Source: Gracilariopsis chorda (lineage: Eukaryota; Rhodophyta; Florideophyceae; Gracilariales; Gracilariaceae). Taken from it: a DNA stretch of 41,041 bases. The notes under the pieces were generated by a model. It was not told where the DNA came from, did no database searches, and was given only the letters and a program-made list of their open reading frames with translations. The stretch lies in assembly GCA_003194525.1 (NCBI GenBank), contig NBIV01000679.1, forward strand, positions 1 to 41,041, given 5' to 3'. Numbering within the stretch: position 1 is the stretch's first letter; each line of letters starts with the position of its first letter. A program made the position numbers and the translations under genes. This document shows, in pieces, positions 32,390 through 41,041 of this stretch.

Positions 32390-33352
32390 ATGCCGCCCAC
32401 GCAAGCTTGGTTGCCTTGGCTTGTGTTCACGGAGGCTGACCTCGCCCTCGTGCGTGAGCAGGACGTTTCTGTATCCTCTCTCTTCCCTCTGCCGTCCGAA
32501 AGGCAGCCGCCTTCGCGGGACAAAGATTCTGTGGCCGCAATCGTGTGGATCGCGTGTCGTTGCCGTACGCCTGCCCCTCCTCCCCCACCGCCTACTCCGC
32601 ACCTGCACGCCACTGCGCATCTCAGCCGCACATCGCCGTCACCGCTAACTGCCGCCGCGCCACCCGACCCCCCACCTCAAACACCGCTTCGGGCTCCTGA
32701 GCATGGCTTTTTCCCGGACTTTTTCTTGCCCTCGCCGCCCCAGAAGCAGCCGTCTTCGCAGCACGAGGATATTGTGGCCGAACTCGAGGCGATCACGTCT
32801 CGTCGCTGTGAGCGAGCACTCTCGCATGCCCCTCCTACCACACCGCCTACTCCGCACCTGCACGCCACCGCCTATCTCAGCACCACATCGCCGTCACCGC
32901 TGACTGCCGCCGTGCCACTAGCCCCCCCATCTCAAGCACCGCTTCAGGCGCCACCAACGCTCCTACAAGTGCATCTGGCGCCTCAACCATCGCTGCCAAT
33001 TCCACTAACTCCACCGTTAAGAAAGAAGCCACGCTCACCTCCTCTCTCTCCGTTGCTGCGCGGTCCGTCGCGCTTCTGTCGCGTCTGCGCCCGCACTCAG
33101 AAGTCGGAAAATATCTTCTGTGCGAACCTGCATACGTATCGCAAGTGTCGGAAGGCGGTGTGTCGACCGTGCTTCGGAGAGTTGTAATGGGACTTTGAAA
33201 GTGCAAAGGCGAGCGGAACGTGGATCTGTCCGCACTGCCGCGAAATCTGCCAGAAGATACCTGCAGCTCGTTGTCACATCTTCACTAAGGCTAATATGAA
33301 GAGAAAGGCATCTAGAGTACTTGGAGTCCTTGTAGTGGGAGAACCGTGTTGA
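32390..33352 (+). pseudogene. ORF A, unit 5
   Basis: A 265-codon open frame to the TAA at 33185-33187; the second zinc-finger half ends at 33352. PPLRKK matches copy 1, while the 5' part matches copies 2-4, which makes this copy a mosaic. Confidence 0.65.
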
Positions 33353-34703
33353 CACTTTCACTTTTGCATGTTTTGTTCATGTGTGTGTGTGTGTCTTGTG
33401 TGTATAGTTGTTTTTTTGCGTTGAAAGTAAACAGGAGCGTACTCCTGTTTAATGTAAACATTCCGTTCTCTAATTTCTTCATTGTGGGTTAGAACAGTTC
33501 GCCACTAGTAGCAAGTACATGTTAACATGTTTGAAGGGCCGAGAGTGAGTGGCGAGGGCTCGGACACTCTCTTTTAGTGTCGGAAACGACAGCAGACACA
33601 AACATGAAGGCGAAGGTAGCTTGAATGCGAGAGCAAGTTGGGAAGGAACCATACGTCCTTGAAGGACTACGTGTCTGCATTGAAGTAGAAAGTGTTACCA
33701 TTTTCGGAGTACATTTGGTGCGGAAACGGATTGTACGTGAGCGCGCTGAGTTGGAGCGTTCGGCATGTTACCAATGATGGCCAGGGTGAATATCGGTCAC
33801 GGGAGCAATGCGACGGGTGTGATGTTGGTGCGTGGCAAGGTACTACCTCTCAACCCACCACCTGGCACGTTGTGCGTTGAGAGATCGACCGCAGGGTGTC
33901 ACGTGAATCTTGAGACAGCGCGTCTTGTAATCTCTACGTAGGTGCATCACAAGCGCGGTACGGCCGAAGCAAGGCTGCCGGAGGGAGATTGCCGGAAAGC
34001 GCAAAATCCGTGGTATCTACATGTTTCCGGGAGAATGCACCGAACAGGCGCGATCGATGCGGCTACCTTCGTTGTCGATAATCAGCAATACCCGACCAAA
34101 AGCGCTGACACACAGGTGAAATCGAACACAGAGCCGTTTGGCATTTCAATCGCCGTCACTTTCTCCCGCCAGCTGGCAGCGATCACATTTTTCTTTTTCA
34201 GCCGGCTCGAAAAAGCGGTCAAAACGCCGCCTTGAGGGCAGCCGCGCCAAGGACAGTGCCGGTACGAAACCGACGCTGTCACATACGCAGCAGAAATAAG
34301 TGTTGGAGGAGGGAAAAGCCCGCCCGTCCATTCAAAAAGTTACACCCCGTCACCGACACTCTCTCCCCCCCCTCCCCCCCTCCAGCGAGCCGTTCGCACG
34401 CGTTATACGCACGCTCTCTGGACGCGGCACAAACGCGCCGCGGACAGCGCACCCCCGCCACGTGCTCCGGTACTGCACCCAAACTAACGCGAAAAAACAG
34501 CATCCGCACGTGGCGCCCACCTACCTTCGCACCACCAGCTTCCGTACTTAAGGGAGCGCGCGTCGGCACCGCTCTGTTTCGCCGCCCCACCTCTCTTCGA
34601 AAACGAAGAAAGGCAGAACCTGTGACCCTTCCCATTACCAACTCCGCTTGCACCTCCATCGTCCCAAAAACAGAAATAACGGCTCAACCTTTGGCACCCA
34701 CAA

Positions 34704-35481
34704 ATGAACGTGACTCCCCCCGGCCCCCACGGTTCACGTAATAATCAGCCTTCTCCAAAGCACCCCCCGCAGCTCCCGCCGCGGCTCCCGCTCCCGCTGC
34801 AGCACCCTCTGCATCACCCTTTACAGCTCCGTTCGCCGCTCTCTCCTCCACACACTCCGCAGCACCCTCCGCAGCACCCTCCGCAGCACCCTCCGCAGAA
34901 CCTGACGAACAAAACGGCGCCAGGCCCGAGCAATCTGCCGCCAGTGGTCTCTCATAATGACCACCCCAATGGTGAGCCTGCTCAACTTCAAGTAACGGGC
35001 GTGCAGACTTATGTTCAAAACTATTGTATGTTCAATGGCTCACCAATCCCTCCGCCCCACCCCCCTTTCTACCTCCCTTTTGCCAGCTGCTGACAAACAA
35101 GTTCTTCTTTCTTCGTTTCCTTACACACAGACACCTTCAACTTTCACTCCAGCTGCACCGTCAATCTAACCTTTGCTGACGGAGAGGGCTTAACTCGAGT
35201 CACGTCCTGCCCACAGTCGGGCAATGGAGCCCTACCCCCGCGACAGTTAACCCCATACCACCCGTGGCGCCTGTGCATCCGGCCGGCCGCACGTCTCAGC
35301 GTGCTCCTACCCTCCAATACGCCCCTGAACAGCGGCCTCCACAGGCCCTCGGCACGTTGGCGTCCGTGCCCTCTCTACCTCGGTCTTCGCCAATGACGGA
35401 ACGTCCCTGCAAACGCAGCCGTCTGTCCGCACGCACAATGCCCACATCCAACCCAGCGCGTTTGAGGGTGGCGAAGATTGA
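34704..35481 (+). pseudogene. ORF B, unit 5: frameshifted
   Basis: Private one-base losses in C runs near 35230 and 35452 break exon 2. An extra C near 35066 is inside the predicted intron. These fit the homopolymer error trend of this end of the window. Confidence 0.4.
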
Positions 35482-35490
35482 TTCCATAGC

Positions 35491-36064
35491 GTGCGTACCC
35501 GCAGCCACGGCTCCACGTCCTCGGATGTGGACGAAGCCTATCTGAATGACTGGGAGGCTGTGGTAGACATGTATTCATGGATCATGCATGGAACCGGTGC
35601 TCCGGACGGTGTGCCGCTGCGCGATCATTGCAAAGGAGACAGTCGTCGTGTGAATGACTACAGACTGCTGGAGAGGTGCCGCACAGTCGGAAAGACGTTT
35701 AAGTTTTCAGGCGCGCCGAGGTTTAAGGCGTCGATCGGCTACCATACGCAACAACAATTGATCACATCGTACAGCTTGCGCCGCAAGCAGAAGTTGTACA
35801 ATGTGATCAATCGTTGTCGCGTTTTGAACGCTATGAGGAAGGCGGGTGAGCCCATGCCGGATGTCTTGCGATGCTGGCAGAGATGATTGACACGCGCATT
35901 CGCGACAAGGAACGCGCCAAGGAGGAACGCGAGGCGAACCGCAAGGCGAGCCGACGTGTCAGAGCTCCATGCCCGGCAGATCTACGCGCATTTCTGTGAT
36001 GCCTGGAACTGCGCGTCAAGGCAAGCGATCGGTAGCTCTCGTGAGACGTACGGAGGATAGATAA
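35491..36064 (+). pseudogene. ORF C, unit 5: two one-base deletions
   Basis: Single-base losses near 35867 (GTCTTGCG for GTCTTTGCG) and near 35947 (GGCGAGCC for GGCGGAGCC) break the frame. It carries the MYSWIMH variant seen in copy 3. Confidence 0.45.
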
Positions 36065-36358
36065 CAGCTGCGCTCAAAGGGGCGGAAGCGGGAGGTTGTT
36101 TGGGTATTTTTCATTTTTGGGTGTTGATTTTTGGGGCTGAGCATGAAGCTTTGGATATCTGCGATGGCGAGCACCTGTGAAGGGCTGCTCTGTTGCTGCG
36201 GTCGCTGCGTTGCTGCGGTCGCTGCTCGCCGGCTGCGCATGTGCGCATGTGCGCGGCGCGTCGTGACGCGAGTGCGATGCGGCCGCCATGCGCGCCTCTC
36301 ATTGGCGCTTCAGCGCCGCGGCGGTCACAGGCCGTCACGGCGGATTACAGCGCTTGTC

Positions 36359-36464
36359 TGCAGTGGACGAAAATATCACAACGCTCGTCATCAGAGCATC
36401 AAGTGTAGGAATTGATGAATCAAGGGTAGTTTCGCTAGAAGTTGCGCTGACGCTGCTGGCCTAG
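36359..36464 (+). pseudogene. DUF3326 3' fragment, unit 6
   Basis: The same 106-bp DUF3326 tail is retained at the unit start. Confidence 0.9.
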
Positions 36465-38014
36465 TCGCACCACACAGGGCCCGTATAGCTATCTCCTCGC
36501 TTCAAACATCTGTAGCTCTTTTAAAGATTCATCCGATAACAGCGCCTTCCACGGATAATGCCTTGCTTCGCACTTTTGACAAAATACAACGTAGAACAAA
36601 CTCAGTCCCTCTGTAGCAACCCGCGGATAAGATAAATTCGACTTGTTGCATCGCGTATGAAAAAAGACATAACAGGCTCATCCACGAATTTGGTGCGCCC
36701 TGATCGCAATCTCCTAGCGACTAACCTTGGACCAAGAAGATCAGAATACGCAATTCCACCGAGGAAACCATCGAGGTGCCCGAAGTGCTCTATTCTTTGA
36801 GCCCGGAGACAGACCCGTTTCCAAAGTTCATGATCACGATTTAAGCCAAAGACTGAAGTCCTTTTCGCGCACGTGGGTCCAACAGCTGTTTTTGACGGGC
36901 GCGGATAGCAGCAAAAGAAACGGTGCGTTGCACCCGTGTATATTGACAGCTGCAGCTGTTGAACCATTTCGTATGCCAATCGGTCAGGGGGTGGTAGGTG
37001 GTGGTGAAGAAATGTTTCAGTCCTGAGACTCAGCAGAAGTGATGGCAAACTTCGAGATGAATTGGGAACCATTGTCCGTGTGGAGATAAGGCGGCAGTCT
37101 ATACCAAAAGAGTGGTCTCCGGGTTCTACGCACCTACTGTGCATAAGAGCTTTCGGGAACAACAAGTAAACTAATGAATTTGGAATTCTTTCCTGCTCGG
37201 CGGAAGAAGAGCACACGAATAATCGCAAGACTTTTCATTTGGCCCTAAGCAACGGGGGCATAGTGAAGGATTGGGTGACCTTACTGATCAACACTTGGCA
37301 TGGCTTAGCGGAGAACAAGTGGGTGGCAGTCAACAGGAAATTAGGGCACAAATCTGACGCGTTTGAGGATGTATCGTTTGCGTGACAAGAAGCGAAACAG
37401 CAGCCCTCAGGGCTGCCGTTCACTTCCACCACGAGCCTGCCCGTTCTAGAAATAATAGCAAAGCACAATCCGAATGAACGCAGCGGCATTTCTGAGTACA
37501 GGGCTTTTCTGCAAAACGCTTGGCATTTGGTGATGAAAAGATTGAAATCTGCGTGCGTCGAGGTGCTATTCTAGTCCAGAAGTGAAAGAACGGGCGTCGT
37601 GGAGCCAGACCTTGGCAGCGGAAGATCTCGAGTTTTTCTGACAAATACAATCTCAGGATGAGAGTGACACTGTCAAACCAGAACTACCACTGGGGCCGAG
37701 AGTGACTCTTTCTCAGAGAGCTCCACGCTGCATGGCCTGGATTCATGATGCTGTAAATACTCGAAAAACAGATGATATGATACGAGGGCTAGAATCACCA
37801 GACGAGGCTTGAATGCACCGGGCGCGCGCTCGTTCGCACTGCCTTCTTAAAGCACCGCTCGTCGCCAGCTTGACGTCCGCCCGAAACTCTCCACATCGCT
37901 CCCCATACCCCTCCCCACTCTCACACCCACGCGCTCTCCGCCAACTCCACCGTCCCATTCCGCCCCGCCGCCTTAAACGTCACCCACATCGCCGACAACA
38001 CTCTTCCTCTAGAT

Positions 38015-38970
38015 ATGCCGCCCACGCAAGCTTGGTTGCCTTGGCTTGTGTTCACAGAGGCTGACCTCGCCCTCGTGCGTGAGCAGGACGTTTCTGTATC
38101 CTCTCTCTTCCTCTGCCGTCCGAAAGGCAGCCGCCTTCGCGGGACAAAGATTCTGTGGCCGCAATCGTGTGGATCGCGTGTCGTTGCCGTACGCCTGCCC
38201 CTCCTCCCCACCGCCTACTCCGCACCTGCACGCCACTGCGCATCTCAGCCGCACATCGCCGTCACCGCTAACTGCCGCCGCGCCACCCGACCCCCCACCT
38301 CAAACACCACTTCGGGCTCCTGAGCATGGCTTTTTCCCGGACTTTTTCTTGCCCTCGCCGCCCCAGAAGCAGCCGTCTTCGCAGCACGAGGATATTGTGG
38401 CCGAACTCGAGGCGATCACGTCTCGTCGCTGTGAGCGAGCACTCTCGCATGCCCCTCCTACCACACCGCCTACTCCGCACCTGCACGCCACCGCCTATCT
38501 CAGCACCACATCGCCGTCACCGCTGACTGCCGCCGGCCACTAGCCCCCCATCTCAAGCACCGCTTCAGGCGCCACCAACGCTCCTACAAGTGCATCTGGC
38601 GCCTCAACCATCGCTGCCAATCCACTAACTCCACGTTAAGAAAGAAGCCACGCTCACCTCCTCTCTCTCCGTTGCTGCGCGGTCCGTCGCGCTTCTGTCG
38701 CGTCTGCGCCCGCACTCAGAAGTCGGAAAATATCTTCTGTGCGAACCTGCATACGTATCGCAAGTGTCGGAAGGCGGTGTGTCGACCGTGCTTCGGAGAG
38801 TTGTAATGGGACTTGAAAGTGCAAAGGCGAGCGGAACGTGGATCTGTCCGCACTGCCGCGAAATCTGCCAGAAGATACCTGCAGCTCGTTGTCACATCTT
38901 CACTAAGGCTAATATGAAGAGAAAGGCATCTAGAGTACTTGGAGTCCTTGTAGTGGGAGAACCGTGTTGA
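38015..38970 (+). pseudogene. ORF A, unit 6: several private frameshifts
   Basis: One- or two-base losses near 38111, 38208, 38535, 38620, 38633 and 38813 break the frame. The loss near 38813 (GGACTTGAA) happens to place the second zinc-finger half in an open frame from 38764. It shares the CACAGAGG and ACCACTTC variants with copy 1. The frameshifts are likely base-calling errors. Confidence 0.6.
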
Positions 38971-40314
38971 CACTTTCACTTTTGCATGTTTTGTTCATGT
39001 GTGTGGTGTGTCTTGTTGTGTATAGTTGTTTTTTGCGTTGAAAGTAAACAGGAGCGTACTCCTGTTTAATGTAAACATTCCGTTCTCTAATTTCTTCATT
39101 GTGGGTTAGAACAGTTCGCCACTAGTAGCAAGTACATGTTAACATGTTTGAAGGGCCGAGAGTGAGTGGCGAGGGCTCGGACACTCTCTTTTAGTGTCGG
39201 AAACGACAGCAGACACAAACATGAAGGCGAGGTAGCTTGAATGCGAGAGCAAGTTGGGAAGGAACCATACGTCCTTGAAGGACTACGTGTCTGCATTGAA
39301 GTAGAAAGTGTTACCATTTTCGGAGTACATTTGGTGCGGAAACGGATTGTACGTGAGCGCGCTGAGTTGGAGCGTTCGGCATGTTACCAATGATGGCCAG
39401 GGTGAATATCGGTCACGGGAGCAATGCGACGGGTGTGATGTTGGTGCGTGGCAAGGTACTACCTCTCAACCCACCACCTGGCACGTTGTGCGTTGAGAGA
39501 TCGACCGCAGGGTGTCACGTGAATCTTGAGACAGCGCGTCTTGTAATCTCTACGTAGGTGCATCACAAGCGCGGTACGGCCGAAGCAAGGCTGCCGGAGG
39601 GAGATTGCCGAAAGCGCAAAATCCGTGGTATCTACATGTTTCCGGGAGAATGCACCGAACAGGCGCGATCGATGCGGCTACCTTCGTTGTCGATAATCAG
39701 CAATACCCGACCAAAAGCGCTGACACACAGGTGAAATCGAACACAGAGCCGTTTGGCATTTCAATCGCCGTCACTTTCTCCCGCCAGCTGGCAGCGATCA
39801 CATTTTTCTTTTTCAGCCGGCTCGAAAAGCGGTCAAAACGCCGCCTTGAGGGCAGCCGCGCCAAGGACAGTGCCGGTACGAAACCGACGCTGTCACATAC
39901 GCAGCAGAAATAAGTGTTGGAGAGGGAAAAGCCCGCCCGTCCATTCAAAAAAGTTACACCCCGTCACCGACACTCTCTCCCCCCCTCCCCCTCCAGCGAG
40001 CCGTTCGCACGCGTTATACGCACGCTCTCTGGACGCGGCACAAACGCGCCGCGGACAGCGCACCCCCCGCCACGTGCTCCGGTACTGCACCCAAACTAAC
40101 GCGAAAAACAGCATCCGCACGTGGCGCCCACCTACCTTCGCACCACCAGCTTCCGTACTTAAGGGAGCGCGCGTCGGCACCGCTCTGTTTCGCCGCCCCA
40201 CCTCTCTTCGAAAACGAAGAAAGGCAGAACCTGTGACCCTTCCCATTACCAACTCCGCTTGCACCTCCATCGTCCCAAAAACAGAAATAACGGCTCAACC
40301 TTTGGCACCCACAA

Positions 40315-41041
40315 ATGAACGTGACTCCCCCCGGCCCCCACGGTTCACGTAATAATCAGCCTTCTCCAAAGCACCCCCCGCAGCTCCCGCCGCGGCTCCC
40401 GCTCCCGCTGCAGCACCCTCTGCATCACCTTTACAGCTCCGTTCGCCGCTCTCTCCTCCACACACTCCGCAGCACCCTCCGCAGCACCCTCCGCAGCACC
40501 CTCGCAGAACCTGACGAACAAAACGGCGCCAGGCCCGAGCAATCTGCCGCCAGTGGTCTCTCATAATGACCACCCCAATGGTGAGCCTGCTCAACTTCAA
40601 GTAACGGGCGTGCAGACTTATGTTCAAAACTATTGTATGTTCAATGGCTCACCAATCCCTCCGCCCCACCCCCCTTTCTACCTCCCTTTTGCCAGCTGCT
40701 GACAAAAAAGTTCTTCTTTCTTCGTTTCCTTACACACAGACACCTTCAACTTTCACTCCAGCTGCACCGTCAATCTAACCTTTGCTGACGGAGAGGGCTT
40801 AACTCGAGTCACGTCCTGCCCACAGTCGGGCAATGGAGCCCCTACCCCCGCGACAGTTAACCCCATACCACCCGTGGCGCCTGTGCATCCGGCCGGCCGC
40901 ACGTCTCAGCGTGCTCCTACCCTCCAATACGCCCCTGAACAGCGGCCTCCACAGGCCCTCGGCACGTTGGCGTCCGTGCCCTCTCTACCTCGGTCTTCGC
41001 CAATGACGGAACGTCCCTGCAAACGCAGCCGTCTGTCCGCA
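40315..41041 (+). pseudogene. ORF B, unit 6: partial and frameshifted
   Basis: C losses near 40430 and 40503 break exon 1; the predicted acceptor region is present; exon 2 is cut by the window end. Confidence 0.4.

Larger units (their letters stand above)
30742..36358 (+). repeat. Array unit 5 (5617 bp)
   Basis: ORF A is open to the TAA. It shares the doubled CAGCTG and the CCACCGTT variant with copy 1. At least ten single-base gains or losses, mostly in homopolymers, break ORFs B and C; these may be sequence errors. Confidence 0.95.
8036..41041. repeat. Head-to-tail tandem array of a 5.6-kb macrosatellite unit (five full copies plus a partial sixth)
   Basis: The unit starts with TGCAGTGGACGAAAATATCA at 8036, 13652, 19262, 25128, 30742 and 36359, giving periods of 5616, 5610, 5866, 5614 and 5617 bp. 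All copies have the same orientation and no spacer. Copies 1-4 are almost identical by eye. Length differences are explained by a 6-bp indel (CAGCTG once or twice near 8630), a 255-bp in-frame duplication in copy 3, GT-repeat changes and homopolymer indels. The left boundary falls inside DUF3326; the right boundary is beyond the window. Long units with ORFs at near identity fit a macrosatellite kept uniform by unequal crossing-over or gene conversion. Confidence 0.97.
36359..41041 (+). repeat. Array unit 6 (partial, 4683 bp)
   Basis: The copy is cut by the window end inside ORF B. It carries many one-base deletions and insertions not seen in other copies, along its whole length. At substitution sites it matches copy 1. 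Confidence 0.95.

Noticed and set aside
38764..38970. A separate 68-codon zinc-finger gene in unit 6
   Set aside because: It is opened only by a private one-base loss near 38813; it is the second half of ORF A.
8036..41041. Ribosomal DNA, an LTR-retrotransposon array, or a CRISPR-like array
   Set aside because: There is no rRNA-like sequence, no LTRs, reverse transcriptase or integrase motifs, and no short regularly spaced repeats. The units abut directly.

Overview
The window is nuclear DNA from a eukaryote, most likely a photosynthetic one. The evidence is spliceosomal-type intron signals (for example a GTAAGT donor at 6447 and a pyrimidine-rich acceptor ending at 6567), a mitochondrial complex I subunit, a DUF3326 gene of the cyanobacteria/plastid lineage with a possible targeting leader, a Mutator-like transposon with a Ulp1 protease, and a CDCA7-type zinc finger. 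Few introns, medium GC and decayed transposons would fit a red alga, but the species cannot be fixed from sequence alone.

Left flank (1-8035). On the minus strand lies a two-gene Mutator-like element. An intact 966-codon ORF (2117-5017) carries a Ulp1/C48 cysteine protease domain and a Cys/His DNA-binding-like domain. Immediately downstream is a frameshifted transposase (1-2101) with a Cys/His domain, a DDE core and a C-terminal SWIM zinc finger. Next come two host-type genes on the plus strand, both apparently broken: an NDUFA13/GRIM-19-like gene (about 6094-6699) and a DUF3326 gene (6988-8141) with one in-frame stop and at least three frameshifts.

Right part (8036-41041). This is a head-to-tail array of a 5.61-kb unit: five complete copies and a sixth cut by the window end. 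Each unit starts inside the last 35 codons of DUF3326, so the array arose by duplication with a breakpoint in that gene. A unit contains, in order: the DUF3326 tail; a spacer with a possible decayed CDP-glycerol-transferase-like fragment; ORF A, a Pro/His-rich protein ending in a zf-4CXXC_R1 (CDCA7-type) zinc finger that is split by an in-frame TAA in every copy; a GT microsatellite and a hairpin; a broken coding-like stretch; ORF B, Pro/Gln/His-rich with a plausible 158-nt intron; ORF C, a 191-codon basic frame directly after B's TGA in the same frame; and a GC-rich, alternating purine-pyrimidine end. Copies 1-4 are nearly identical. They differ by a few substitutions, a 6-bp indel and a 255-bp in-frame expansion in copy 3, and the variants are distributed as a mosaic.

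The best candidate for something new is this protein-coding macrosatellite, whose repeated ORF belongs to a family linked elsewhere to methylation of satellite DNA. Single-base indels in homopolymers rise steeply from late copy 4 to copy 6. That looks like poor base quality near a contig end, so frameshifts found only in copies 5-6 should not be trusted.
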